DNA of 64,000 nucleotides from Bacteroidetes bacterium GWC2_46_850 (GCA_001768325.1 MENQ01000016.1:62001-126000), one strand, 5' to 3'; counted from the stretch's first letter, positions 28,127 through 37,902 are shown. Translations and numbers: made by a program. The notes: generated by a model not told the origin, from the sequence alone.

Positions 28127-30595
28127 ATGAAGCATTCTAAATATCTGTTGACTATCTTGTTCCTGGGCTATAACCTGATTGCCGGATATGGACAAATCAA
28201 TTATTCTCAGAAAACAAGATTGAATGAAAACTGGGAATTTCTCAAATCAGACTTGGGAAGCATATGGGAATCAGTACGTCCCGGCGCTGAAGGTTCTCCG
28301 GAGAAGGTACCGCTGTGGGAGCAGGTAACACTGCCCCACTGCTACAATGCTACCGATGCTGTTGATCCGGACCTCAACTACTACCAGGGTCCGGCCTGGT
28401 ACAGAACACTTTTGTCTGTAGACAACCCTTTTAAAGAGGGTCGCACGCTGCTCCATTTCGAGGGCGCCGGACAAAAAACAAAGGTCTATATATACACAGA
28501 AGAAGTGGCATCCCATGTGGGAGGTTATGATGAGTGGGAGGCAGATATCACCGATGCGGTATATCGTTTTCTTACCTCGGACGATGCAGAACGATTTAAT
28601 GGAAAGATCCCTCTCTCAATTCGTTGTGACAACTCGAGGGATACGGAAATGATTCCATCCGACCTGTCCGACTTCAATCTCTACGGTGGAATATACCGCT
28701 ACCTGAATCTGGTATATACGCCGGCATTGGCGCTCCGATCAGTACGTGTGGATGCCACTGTCGATGCAAAAGGGAAGAACGGCGTACTGGATATTTTCGC
28801 TACATTCAATCAAAATAAACCGGCTGGAATCCTGAATGTGAAAATATTCTCACCACAGAACAAGTTGCTGAAAGAGCAGGATATCCGGCTGGAAGATTTC
28901 TCCGGTCAGAAACTCTGCTCCTTTTCTTTGAATAAACCGGAGCTGTGGGCACCAGATCATCCTTCACTCTACCGGTGTGAAGTAACATTGCAATCGGAGT
29001 CCGGAACCATGAAAGCGGAAGAGAAATTTGGCTTCCGTCATTTCGAATTTGTCAAAAAAGGTCCGTTTATGCTGAACGGAAAACGATTGTTGCTGCGCGG
29101 TACCCATCGTCATGAGGATCATGCGGGAGTGGCGGCCGCCATGACAGAAGAGATGATTGTGGAGGAGATGGAGATGATGAAATCCATGGGAGTCAACTTT
29201 ATCCGGCTGGGGCACTACCAACAGTCACGCATCGTGCTTGAGGAGTGCGACAGGCTGGGCATCCTGGTCTGGGAAGAGATACCCTGGTGCCGTGGGGGAC
29301 TGGGGGGCGACCTGTACAAGGAACAGGCACGACGCATGCTTACAAACATGATCACCCAGCATCGGAATCACCCCTCGGTGATCCTGTGGGGGCTGGGGAA
29401 CGAGAACGACTGGCCAAACGATTTTCCTGAATTCGACAAGGAGAAAATCAGGACCTTTATGAAAGAGCTTCATAAGCTTTCTCATACACTCGACGATTCA
29501 CGGCTCACTTCCATCCGGCGGTGCGACTTCTGTAAGGACATTGTGGACGTGTACTCTCCCTCAATCTGGGCCGGATGGTACAGAGGTATTTATACAGATT
29601 ATAAAAACGTTTCCTACAACGAGATGCTGAAAACCGATCATTTTCTGCATGTGGAATGGGGAGGAGATAATCATGCACGTCGCCATGCGGAGGATCCCTA
29701 TATCAATCTGGATAAGATAGGCAGTGGCGGACAAAAAGCAGATGAACGTGCCGGCGACGCATCGCTCTATGGCGGTACGGCAAGGGCATCGCGCGATGGA
29801 GACTGGAGCGAGACCTATATCTGTGACCTGATAGACTGGCACCTGAAGGAACAGGAGACGATGCCATGGCTTACAGGGGCTGCCTACTGGCCCTTCAAGG
29901 ACTTCTCCACACCGGTACGTCCCGAGAATCCGGTACCCTATATGAATCAAAAAGGTGTTGTGGAAAGAGATATGACCCCGAAAGAAGCATTCTACGTCTT
30001 TCAGTCCTATTGGACGGAAAATCCGATGATCCGTATTTACGGTCATACATGGCCGGTACGATGGGGCAAATCCGATGAAGAAAAAACCATCAAGGTATAT
30101 TCGAACTGCGATGAGGCAGAGCTTTTTCTCAATGGACGAAGCATGGGTGTAAGGAAACGTGACAGTCAGGATTTTCCTGCTGCAGGATTACGCTGGAACA
30201 CCGCCTTTGAGCCGGGCAAAAATGAGGTGAAGGTTATTGGCAGGAAAGGAAAGGAAACTGTGGAAGACAACATTGCGTTCGACTATGAAACACGTCCCTT
30301 CGGTAAACCGGCAAAAATTGTTGCCCGTATAATCGAAGATAACGATGCGTATGCCTGGATCGAAGCGGAGCTTCGCGATCAGCACGACGTACCCTGTCTC
30401 ACTTCGACCGATTATATTCGTTTTGATGCGACCGGTGATGGAGAGTTGGTGATAAACATGGGTACTTCCACTGCGTCATCTAAAGTTCAGGCATATAACG
30501 GACGGGCAAGGGTAAAATTGCTAAAGAAAGGACCGAAGAGCATCGTATCTGTGAAATCGGGTATATTGGAAACCGTTTTTATGGAAATAAAATAG
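28127..30595 (+). CDS. GH2 beta-galactosidase-family enzyme
   Basis: This 822-residue exported protein (signal ending near IAGYGQ) begins one base after the GH88 stop. The jelly-roll (LNENWEFLKSDLG, LPHCYNATDAVDPDLNYYQGPAWYR) and immunoglobulin-like domains are followed by the barrel with RGTHRHEDHAGV and GVNFIRLGHYQQS. The acid/base is Glu426 in GLGNENDW and the nucleophile Glu510 in LHVEWGGD. After the barrel a DUF4982-like segment (KTIKVYSNCDEAELFLNGRSMG) and a final immunoglobulin-like domain are visible. Bacteroidota members of this architecture are beta-galactosidases or beta-glucuronidases. No clear glucuronidase NxK motif was recognised, so beta-galactoside is the default guess. Confidence 0.88.
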   Translation: MKHSKYLLTILFLGYNLIAGYGQINYSQKTRLNENWEFLKSDLGSIWESVRPGAEGSPEKVPLWEQVTLPHCYNATDAVDPDLNYYQGPAWYRTLLSVDNPFKEGRTLLHFEGAGQKTKVYIYTEEVASHVGGYDEWEADITDAVYRFLTSDDAERFNGKIPLSIRCDNSRDTEMIPSDLSDFNLYGGIYRYLNLVYTPALALRSVRVDATVDAKGKNGVLDIFATFNQNKPAGILNVKIFSPQNKLLKEQDIRLEDFSGQKLCSFSLNKPELWAPDHPSLYRCEVTLQSESGTMKAEEKFGFRHFEFVKKGPFMLNGKRLLLRGTHRHEDHAGVAAAMTEEMIVEEMEMMKSMGVNFIRLGHYQQSRIVLEECDRLGILVWEEIPWCRGGLGGDLYKEQARRMLTNMITQHRNHPSVILWGLGNENDWPNDFPEFDKEKIRTFMKELHKLSHTLDDSRLTSIRRCDFCKDIVDVYSPSIWAGWYRGIYTDYKNVSYNEMLKTDHFLHVEWGGDNHARRHAEDPYINLDKIGSGGQKADERAGDASLYGGTARASRDGDWSETYICDLIDWHLKEQETMPWLTGAAYWPFKDFSTPVRPENPVPYMNQKGVVERDMTPKEAFYVFQSYWTENPMIRIYGHTWPVRWGKSDEEKTIKVYSNCDEAELFLNGRSMGVRKRDSQDFPAAGLRWNTAFEPGKNEVKVIGRKGKETVEDNIAFDYETRPFGKPAKIVARIIEDNDAYAWIEAELRDQHDVPCLTSTDYIRFDATGDGELVINMGTSTASSKVQAYNGRARVKLLKKGPKSIVSVKSGILETVFMEIK

Positions 30596-30651
30596 AACAT
30601 CCAACTCATAATCCAACCTGTTGATTGATTTTAATTTGCTAACATCTCCAA

Positions 30652-32439
30652 ATGAAAAATAAGACATTTAGCCTCATCCTGATCTGTTTTACATGGATCG
30701 TTGCCGCACAGGCACAGGATATGGAAAATAGCTGGGATAAAAACATTTCAAGAAATGAACATCCCAATATTCAATGGTTTAAAGATGCCAAGTTTGGTCT
30801 GTTTATTCATTGGGGACTTTATTCTAAACTTGGCGGTGTATGGATGGATAAGAACTACTATGGTAGCGGCGAATGGATTATGAATGTGGCAAAAGCAAAC
30901 GCGGATGCTTATGCGGAAGAAGCAGCCAACATGGACCTGTCGGATTACAATCCGGAAGAATGGGCCATGTTGGCTAAAAAGGCAGGCATTAAATATGTGG
31001 TTATCACGGCCAAACATCACGAGGGATTTACCATGTATGATTCCAAAGTCAGTGATTTTACCATTGTGAAATCCACAAAATATGGCAAAGATCCCATGCT
31101 GCCACTTTCTCAAAAGATACGTGAGCAGGGAATTGAATTTGGATTTTACTATTCTCAGTTTCTGGACTGGCATGAACCCAATGGTGGAGGAAACAGGTGG
31201 GATTTTGATGAATCGAAGAAGGACTATCAGGAATATTATTCCAGGAAGGCCATCCCACAGCTGAAAGAATTGCTTTCAAATTACGGACCTCTCGGAACCA
31301 TCTGGTTTGATATGCCAGGTGGACTTACCTATGAACAAACAAAAAGCTTGGTGGACACGTTGCGTAAAATACAGCCCAATTGTCTGTTCAGCAGTCGTGT
31401 GGGTCAGGGATTGGGTGATTATCGTGATTTCGGAGACTCTGAAGTCCCTGGCCGCCCTATTCACGGAGCCTGGGAATCGATCTATACGCACAACGACTCA
31501 TGGGGATTCATTGCACATGATAAGAATTTTAAATCTCCCAAAGAAATCATTCAGCTTCTGGCAGAAGTAGCTTCCAAGGGAGGAAATTTGATGTTGAATG
31601 TGGGTCCCGATGGCAAAGGCGCTATTCCGGCCTATTCCCGCAAGTATCTGCTGGAAGTGGGTAAATGGCTTGATCGATTCGGAGATGGCATTTACAAGAC
31701 GACGTACGGATTCATTCCCAGGCAACCATGGGGTGTGACCACCAGCAAACCGGGAAAACTGTATCTGCATATTTTTGATCTGCCCGAAAACCATCAGATC
31801 TTGGTTCCGGGAATGAATGTCGATATTCAGCATGTGTATCAGTTAGATTCCGGAGAGAAACTAAGCTGGAATAAAAACAACGATGATCTTACTGTCACCC
31901 TTCCTGTGCTGACCGACTCCCGCAATACCGTGGTTGTTGTGGAGTACGCAGGAGTCTTGACCGACAAATATGATCAACTGCCGGTGACGGTATCGGCACA
32001 ATACAGGTTAAACAAGCTTTTGCCAAACGATGCAACAAGGGAAGGGGCAGCAACCATAAAATCCATCACACACAGCGACTATTTTGGAAACTGGAAGCAT
32101 ACCACCTGCTTGACAGAAATGAAAAAACCGGAAGATGTCGTCCATTTTAATCTTCGGTTCACTGACCCCGGCGATTATAAAATCATGCTATCATACAATT
32201 GTGAAGTCGAAAATAGTCGCCAGGAAGGAGTAATTGAATTTAACAAACAAAGATATTTATTCCAGACAGTAAGAACGGGAGGTAAATACACCAATAAGGA
32301 ACCATTGATGTTCCACAACCATCACATTGCAATCGTGACAGTTACGGAACCTGGTGTTTATTCGCTGAAAATATATCCGTTGAAGGAAGGGAAAGAATTA
32401 TTTAAGCTGCAATCAATCCAGATAGATCCTCTCAAATGA
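30652..32439 (+). CDS. GH29 alpha-L-fucosidase with C-terminal beta domain
   Basis: This 595-residue exported enzyme (leader TFSLILICFTWIVAAQAQ) has IQWFKDAKFGLFIHWGLY, ITAKHHEGFTMYD and FGFYYSQFLDW. KHHEG carries Glu where the other GH29 proteins have Asp, a conservative change in the substrate pocket. The nucleophile is Asp220 in IWFDMP. GGNLMLNVGPDGKGAIP closes the barrel. From about residue 450 the C-terminal beta domain (GDYKIMLSYNCEVEN, GVIEFNKQRYLF) resembles those of the GH29 at 1511 and 23561. It is the last gene of the first tight cluster; a 137-bp gap with a promoter follows. Confidence 0.9.
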   Translation: MKNKTFSLILICFTWIVAAQAQDMENSWDKNISRNEHPNIQWFKDAKFGLFIHWGLYSKLGGVWMDKNYYGSGEWIMNVAKANADAYAEEAANMDLSDYNPEEWAMLAKKAGIKYVVITAKHHEGFTMYDSKVSDFTIVKSTKYGKDPMLPLSQKIREQGIEFGFYYSQFLDWHEPNGGGNRWDFDESKKDYQEYYSRKAIPQLKELLSNYGPLGTIWFDMPGGLTYEQTKSLVDTLRKIQPNCLFSSRVGQGLGDYRDFGDSEVPGRPIHGAWESIYTHNDSWGFIAHDKNFKSPKEIIQLLAEVASKGGNLMLNVGPDGKGAIPAYSRKYLLEVGKWLDRFGDGIYKTTYGFIPRQPWGVTTSKPGKLYLHIFDLPENHQILVPGMNVDIQHVYQLDSGEKLSWNKNNDDLTVTLPVLTDSRNTVVVVEYAGVLTDKYDQLPVTVSAQYRLNKLLPNDATREGAATIKSITHSDYFGNWKHTTCLTEMKKPEDVVHFNLRFTDPGDYKIMLSYNCEVENSRQEGVIEFNKQRYLFQTVRTGGKYTNKEPLMFHNHHIAIVTVTEPGVYSLKIYPLKEGKELFKLQSIQIDPLK

Positions 32440-32516
32440 AAATAAATCTCTTTTTTTGCATTGTGATCGAATAAGTTTATTTGTATTAGATTGCTTTTTT
32501 GATGTAAAGTAGTTCA

Positions 32517-32546
32517 TTTCAATTGCGGTATTAATTGTTACTTTTG
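32517..32546 (+). promoter_or_regulatory. Bacteroidota promoter upstream of the second GH29-GH95 pair
   Basis: TACTTTTG at 32539-32546 fits the TAnnTTTG -7 element exactly, with TTT at 32517-32519 at the right distance (19 bp) for the -33 element. Transcription would begin near 32552, giving a leader of about 25 bases before the ATG at 32577. It sits in the longest gap of the island, so the GH29-GH95 pair and perhaps the downstream genes form a separate transcript. No terminator hairpin was seen in the gap. Confidence 0.6.
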
Positions 32547-32576
32547 TAGTATGAAAACCGGATAAATAAGACTTTC

Positions 32577-34622
32577 ATGAAAAAAAACATTCTTTTCACG
32601 CTTGGGATACTCCTTCTTTTATCGTGCCGCACCGAACCGCAAAGCTCCATGATCGCTCGAAGCACGATCAAGATTGAGGAGGGAGAGAACAGGGAATCCA
32701 TCATCGAAAAGGCAGCGCATGTAGTACCCACGGTGAATCAACTGGATGCGCTGCAAAATGAATTTATCGCTTTCATCCACTTCGGCCCCAACACCTTCAC
32801 CCGCAAGGAGTGGGGGAATGGGATGGAGGACCCGGCAGTTTTTGATTTGCGAACACTCGACACCGACCAGTGGTGCCGGACCATGAAATCGGCCGGCATG
32901 AAAATGGTGATCTTTACCGCCAAGCACCACGATGGGTTTGTGCTCTGGCAGAGCCGCTATACCGAACATGGAGTGGCCTCATCTGGTTACCGCAATGGAA
33001 AAGGTGATGTGCTGAAAGAACTGTCGGAGTCCTGCAAGAAATATGGTCTCAAACTGGGCATCTACCTCTCTCCGGCCGATCTGTATCAAATTGAACACCC
33101 CAACGGTCTGTATGGTAACCTGAGTGAATACACCAAACGCACCATTCCTCGCGCGGTGGAGGGTCGCCCTTTTGAAAACAAAACCACCTTTGAGTTTGAG
33201 GTCGATGATTACAATGAGTATTTTCTGAACCAGCTCTTTGAATTGCTGACCGAGTATGGTGATATTCATGAGGTTTGGTTTGATGGGGCACACCCGAAGA
33301 GGAAAGGGGGACAAACCTATCACTATGCCGCATGGAGGGAGTTGATTCGTACGCTTGCACCCAAGGCGGTGATATTTGGACGTGAAGATATACGCTGGTG
33401 CGGAAATGAAGCAGGGGCGACACGCGGGATGGAGTGGAACGTGATCACCTATCCGGAAGATCCCAACCTCTCAACGGAATTTTCCGATATGACGGACAAC
33501 GACCTCGGCTCGCGGGAAAAACTTTACACGGGAAAATATCTGCATTACCAGCCGGCAGAAACAAACACCTCCATTCGCGAAGGATGGTTTTACCGGGATG
33601 ACACCAACCAGAAAGTGCGCAGTGCCGATGATGTGTTTGACATATATGAGCGTTCCGTAGGGGGTAATTCCATCTTTTTGCTGAATATCCCTCCCAATCG
33701 TGAAGGAAAATTCTCACCCCGTGATGTTGCGGTATTGGAAGAGGTAGGAAAAAGGATACAGGAGACCTATTCAATTAATCTCTTTGAGAACGCAAGGGGC
33801 CCTAAAAAGGTACTCGATAGAAATTCCGACAGTTATCTTGTTGTGAACAACGATGATCACTCCTTTACCATCAGCCTGCGTAAACCCACTACCATAAACA
33901 GACTGATCCTGCAGGAAGCCATTGCCACGCACGGTGAACGGGTGGAAACACATGGGGTGGATGCCTGGATCGATAACCAATGGGTGGAAATTGCACAATC
34001 AACCAATATTGGCTATAAGCGTATTCTACGTTTTCCGGAAGTGACCACAAACAAAATACGAATCCGGATCACAACTTCACGTCTTAATCCGGCCATCAGC
34101 AACGTTTCAGCCCACTATTACCATGCCCGTCCACCACAGTTGTCGTTTTCACGCGACAAAGAGGGAGCGGTGACCATTACACCCTCTCAAAGTGTGTTTA
34201 ACTGGAACCTCCATGGAGAAAATGCTGCAGAGAACCTGAATGCAGGTTACGAGATATTTTATACACTCGACGGATCGGAGCCCAGCCGGCACTCTCTGAA
34301 ATATGAAGAACCCGTTCCCGTGATCAACAGTGAGCTCAAGGCGGTTTCATTTCTCAACGAGATACAGGGAGCAGTTGAACGAGAGACCTTCGGGATAGCC
34401 AAGAAAGCGTGGAAACCTGCCGGCGTAAGCAGCCAACGAGACAGACATCCCGCTACAGCAGCTTTCGATGCAAACCCCTTTACCTACTGGCAGTCGGAGG
34501 AGAAGCCCACTCCCCATTTCATTGCCATTGATCTGGGTAGCGAGCAGGAGCTGAGAGCGTTGGTCTACACACCACAAACATTCTACCCTGGTGGAATGAT
34601 AGCGAAAGGAGATATCTTCTAA
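32577..34622 (+). CDS. GH29-family lipoprotein with truncated C-terminal F5/8-type (CBM32-like) domain
   Basis: This is a 681-residue lipoprotein (lipobox LLLLSC). It is the most divergent GH29 here: QNEFIAFIHFGPNTFT, FTAKHHDGFVLWQS, LGIYLSPADL and nucleophile Asp236 in EVWFDGAHP instead of WFDTP. This type resembles the more specific GH29 subfamily B (alpha-1,3/1,4), which is inference. After the barrel (NSIFLLNIPPNREG) come a beta domain and a chitobiase-like segment (GYEIFYTLDGSEPSR). An F5/8 type C domain then starts (SSQRDRHPATAAFDANPFTYW, FIAIDLG) but stops at GMIAKGDIF, about half length. The TAA overlaps the next ATG by one base, so an internal deletion may have fused the two genes. 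Confidence 0.87.
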   Translation: MKKNILFTLGILLLLSCRTEPQSSMIARSTIKIEEGENRESIIEKAAHVVPTVNQLDALQNEFIAFIHFGPNTFTRKEWGNGMEDPAVFDLRTLDTDQWCRTMKSAGMKMVIFTAKHHDGFVLWQSRYTEHGVASSGYRNGKGDVLKELSESCKKYGLKLGIYLSPADLYQIEHPNGLYGNLSEYTKRTIPRAVEGRPFENKTTFEFEVDDYNEYFLNQLFELLTEYGDIHEVWFDGAHPKRKGGQTYHYAAWRELIRTLAPKAVIFGREDIRWCGNEAGATRGMEWNVITYPEDPNLSTEFSDMTDNDLGSREKLYTGKYLHYQPAETNTSIREGWFYRDDTNQKVRSADDVFDIYERSVGGNSIFLLNIPPNREGKFSPRDVAVLEEVGKRIQETYSINLFENARGPKKVLDRNSDSYLVVNNDDHSFTISLRKPTTINRLILQEAIATHGERVETHGVDAWIDNQWVEIAQSTNIGYKRILRFPEVTTNKIRIRITTSRLNPAISNVSAHYYHARPPQLSFSRDKEGAVTITPSQSVFNWNLHGENAAENLNAGYEIFYTLDGSEPSRHSLKYEEPVPVINSELKAVSFLNEIQGAVERETFGIAKKAWKPAGVSSQRDRHPATAAFDANPFTYWQSEEKPTPHFIAIDLGSEQELRALVYTPQTFYPGGMIAKGDIF

Positions 34623-37054
34623 TGATGAGAAAAAAAATCTTTCCACTGCTGATCATGCTGATAATTGTTGCAGGTTGTACGTTACAACCGGGGAAAAAAG
34701 CGACACAGGCGCTACAGTTGGTATACGATAAACCGGCCCGGCTATGGGAAGAGACACTTCCCCTCGGCAACGGACGGATTGGGATGATGCCCGATGGCGG
34801 CGTGGATGTGGAACAGATTGTGTTGAACGACATCACCCTATGGAGCGGCAGCGAGGACTCTGCAGCGCTCAATCCCGATGCCATTCAATACCTGCCCCAA
34901 ATACGAGAACTACTGCTCGCAGGGAAAAACAGCGAAGCACAACAACTGATGTACCGGCATTTTCGATGCGGCGGAGAAGGCTCAGGTTATGGGAGTGGGA
35001 AAGATGTGCCTTATGGTAGCTTTCAGATGTTGGGGAATCTGCTGATCACGCACACCTATGCCAATGACGACAGCGTACGTGATTACCGCCGTATGCTGTC
35101 ATTAAACGATGCAGTGGCCACAACGGAATTCAGAAAAGGGAGTATACATTTCTCACGCGAATATTTTGCTTCTTTTTCCGATGATCTGCTCCTGATCAGA
35201 GTATCGGCCGACAAGAAAAAATCCATCAGCTTCAGCCTTACCCTATCCCGTCCCGAAAGGGCGACAATTTCTCTGGAAGAACAGGTTCTTTGTATGGAGG
35301 GACAGCTCAACGACGGGCACAACGGTGACATGGGGGTACGCTACTTCACAAAATTGCAGATCGTGAACAAGGGCGGCACGGTTTCTTCGGACGGAAAAGA
35401 ACTCTCCTTGTCGGGTGCCGACGAAGCAATGATCATCCTCTCCTCTTCCACCGATATGCTCGAAAAGGAATACAAAGAAAAGACAGCCATGTTGCTAAAC
35501 AAAGCAGGAGCAACAAACTATAACAAACTAAAATCCAATCATACAGAGAAGTATCAGGAAAAGTTCAACCGGGTAGAACTCAACCTGGGCAAGCAGGATA
35601 ACAGTCTTACTACCGACAAACGTCTGCACGATTTTCAGGTGAACGACGATCCTGCTTTCGCCGCACTCTACTTCCAATACGGCCGTTACCTGATGATCTG
35701 CGGTACAAACGAGCATTCGCTGCCGCTCAATCTGCAGGGGCTCTGGGCAAACACGGTGCAAACCCCATGGAACGGCGACTACCACCTGAACATCAATGTA
35801 CAAATGAATTACTGGCCTGCCGAAGTATGTAACCTCTCCGAACTGCACCAGCCTCTGCTCGATTTCACCCAATCACTCGTATCGTCGGGGACTAAAACAG
35901 CACAAACTTTTTATGGTGCCGATGGATGGATTGCCCATATGATGAGCAACCCATGGAAATTCACAGCTCCAGGCGAACACGCATCGTGGGGTGCAACCAA
36001 TACCGGGGGTGCCTGGCTTTGTGCGCATCTTTGGGAACATTACGCCTTCACGCAGGACAAGGAATACTTGCAACGCGTATACCCTACCCTGGCTTCAGCA
36101 GCGCAGTTTTTCCTCTCGGCCATGATCGCGGAACCTAAAAACGGCTGGCTGGTCACTGCCCCCTCCTCCTCGCCCGAGAACGGTTTTTATATGCCTGGCT
36201 CCCGCGATCAGGTTTTTGTATGCATGGGCCCCACCATGGATGTACAAATCATCAACGAGTTGTTTACCAACACCCTGTCAGCGGCCAAAATAATGGGTAT
36301 TGAAGATGAAACAACGACCCGAATCAGTGAGACACTACCCAAACTGCCGCCCATGCAAATCAGCGAAAAAGGATACCTGATGGAGTGGTTGGAAGATTAC
36401 GAAGAAGTTGATCCACAACACCGCCATGTCTCGCATCTCTATGGTCTGCATCCCTCCAATCAGATCTCACCCTATACCACCCCTGAGCTGGCAGCGGCAG
36501 CGCGAGAAACGCTCGAGCGACGTGGCGACGGCGGCACAGGTTGGTCACGCGCCTGGAAGGTAAACTTCTGGGCACGTCTGCACGACGGAAACCGAGCCTA
36601 CAAATTACTCAAAAGCCTTATGGAACCGGCGCTGCCATTGAATTCCACCACGTACGACGGACAGGGTGGCGGTACCTACCCCAACCTCTTTTGTGCCCAT
36701 CCGCCATTTCAGATCGACGGTAACTTCGGTGGCACGTCCGGCATCGCTGAAATGCTTATCCAAAGCCAAGATGGTTACATCAATCTGCTTCCGGCTCTCC
36801 CCGATGCATGGGGCAGCGGCAGCTTCAAAGGACTGCGTGTGCGGGGCGGTGCCGTAGCAGATGCCGCATGGAGCAACAAACAACCCACTACAGTCACCCT
36901 CCTGGCTACATCGGACAATACATTCCGAGTGAAGGTCCCTGAGCATGCCATATCTATCTTCCATAATAACAAAGAGATACAGGATGATAACGGATTTATT
37001 TCCATTAACATGAGTCGTGGAGATATTGCAAAACTGGACTTTTCATTCCATTAA
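34622..37054 (+). CDS. GH95 alpha-L-fucosidase/alpha-L-galactosidase lipoprotein, second copy
   Basis: This 810-residue lipoprotein (lipobox IIVAGC) has its ATG sharing one base with the stop of the preceding GH29 (TAATG), so the two are translationally coupled; a second ATG lies at 34625. GH95 motifs are LVYDKPARLWEETLPLGNGRIGMM, LPLNLQGLWANTVQTPW, INVQMNYWPAEVCN, HRHVSHLYGLHPSNQ, GDGGTGWSRAWKVNFWARL and [16 protein letters not shown] with Asp699 as candidate base. It differs from the GH95 at 20939 in the N-terminal region and loops, so a different linkage or sugar (fucose or L-galactose) is plausible. It ends the first island; a housekeeping block follows after 74 bp. Confidence 0.92.
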   Translation: MMRKKIFPLLIMLIIVAGCTLQPGKKATQALQLVYDKPARLWEETLPLGNGRIGMMPDGGVDVEQIVLNDITLWSGSEDSAALNPDAIQYLPQIRELLLAGKNSEAQQLMYRHFRCGGEGSGYGSGKDVPYGSFQMLGNLLITHTYANDDSVRDYRRMLSLNDAVATTEFRKGSIHFSREYFASFSDDLLLIRVSADKKKSISFSLTLSRPERATISLEEQVLCMEGQLNDGHNGDMGVRYFTKLQIVNKGGTVSSDGKELSLSGADEAMIILSSSTDMLEKEYKEKTAMLLNKAGATNYNKLKSNHTEKYQEKFNRVELNLGKQDNSLTTDKRLHDFQVNDDPAFAALYFQYGRYLMICGTNEHSLPLNLQGLWANTVQTPWNGDYHLNINVQMNYWPAEVCNLSELHQPLLDFTQSLVSSGTKTAQTFYGADGWIAHMMSNPWKFTAPGEHASWGATNTGGAWLCAHLWEHYAFTQDKEYLQRVYPTLASAAQFFLSAMIAEPKNGWLVTAPSSSPENGFYMPGSRDQVFVCMGPTMDVQIINELFTNTLSAAKIMGIEDETTTRISETLPKLPPMQISEKGYLMEWLEDYEEVDPQHRHVSHLYGLHPSNQISPYTTPELAAAARETLERRGDGGTGWSRAWKVNFWARLHDGNRAYKLLKSLMEPALPLNSTTYDGQGGGTYPNLFCAHPPFQIDGNFGGTSGIAEMLIQSQDGYINLLPALPDAWGSGSFKGLRVRGGAVADAAWSNKQPTTVTLLATSDNTFRVKVPEHAISIFHNNKEIQDDNGFISINMSRGDIAKLDFSFH

Positions 37055-37128
37055 TCCGCTATAGTTTGAACAATTATTGTAACTTTAAAAAATTATTCTG
37101 CAATAAGCTGCAAAATAAAATTTTTAAT

Positions 37129-37902
37129 ATGAGACAATCATTGTTCTTGCTTTCGTTCATCCTGTTGCTGGTTTCAACAAATCTTGCAGGACAGGAAATT
37201 ATTGCACACCGGGGATATTGGAAAACCGGCGGATCGGCACAGAATTCCATTGCTGCGCTAGTGAAGGCCGATTCTATTGGTATTTTCGGTTCCGAGGTCG
37301 ATGTCTGGTTATCTTCCGACGGCATTCCGGTGATCAATCACGATGCCGATGTCACGCTGAACGGTGAGAAGCTGGTCGTGCAGGATACTCCTTTCGCCAC
37401 ACTCCGGAAAGTGACGTTAGCCAACGGAGAAATACTCCCTACCATGGAGGAGTATCTCGATGCATTTACCCAATGTAAAAACGTTAAACTGATCATCGAG
37501 TTTAAAGTGCACAAATCCAAAGAGAGAGAGGATATGCTGGCAGAAAAGGTCATCAACATGGTTCGGCAGCGTAATCTGCAGGAAAAGGTGGAATATATTT
37601 CTTTTGGAATTCATTTCGCGCAACAGATAAGGAATATTGATCCACAGGCACCGGTTTATTATCTGAGCGGCGACCTTTCACCGCAGGTCCTGGCAACAAT
37701 GGGTTTGAGTGGCTTCGATTACCATTACAATGTATTGTACAAACGTCCCGAATGGATCAAAAAAGCGCATGAGCGGGGACAGAAAGTAAATGTATGGACC
37801 GTAAACAAACCCGACGATATTCAGAAGATCATCGATTTGAAAGTTGATTTCATTACCACAGACGAGCCTTTGCTGGTCAGGCAAATATTGCAGAAACAAT
37901 GA
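37129..37902 (+). CDS. Glycerophosphodiester phosphodiesterase family protein
   Basis: This 257-residue exported protein starts at ATG 37129 (signal RQSLFLLSFILLLVSTNLAGQ); an in-frame ATG at 37066 would add an unlikely Cys- and Asn-rich leader. The GDPD fold is shown by IIAHRGYW (His27, Arg28), SEVDVW (Glu56, Asp58 metal ligands), INHDADV (His71 catalytic), LIIEFKVH and the ending VNVWTVNKPDD. It hydrolyses glycerophosphodiesters to glycerol-3-phosphate and an alcohol, probably in the periplasm. Its ATGA overlap with the HD gene shows translational coupling. No link with the glycoside hydrolase island is evident beyond adjacency. Confidence 0.92.
   Translation: MRQSLFLLSFILLLVSTNLAGQEIIAHRGYWKTGGSAQNSIAALVKADSIGIFGSEVDVWLSSDGIPVINHDADVTLNGEKLVVQDTPFATLRKVTLANGEILPTMEEYLDAFTQCKNVKLIIEFKVHKSKEREDMLAEKVINMVRQRNLQEKVEYISFGIHFAQQIRNIDPQAPVYYLSGDLSPQVLATMGLSGFDYHYNVLYKRPEWIKKAHERGQKVNVWTVNKPDDIQKIIDLKVDFITTDEPLLVRQILQKQ

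Noticed and set aside
32551-32565. Four-codon leader peptide (ATG to TAA) after the 32539 promoter
   Set aside because: It is too short and lacks regulatory codons or hairpins that would suggest attenuation.
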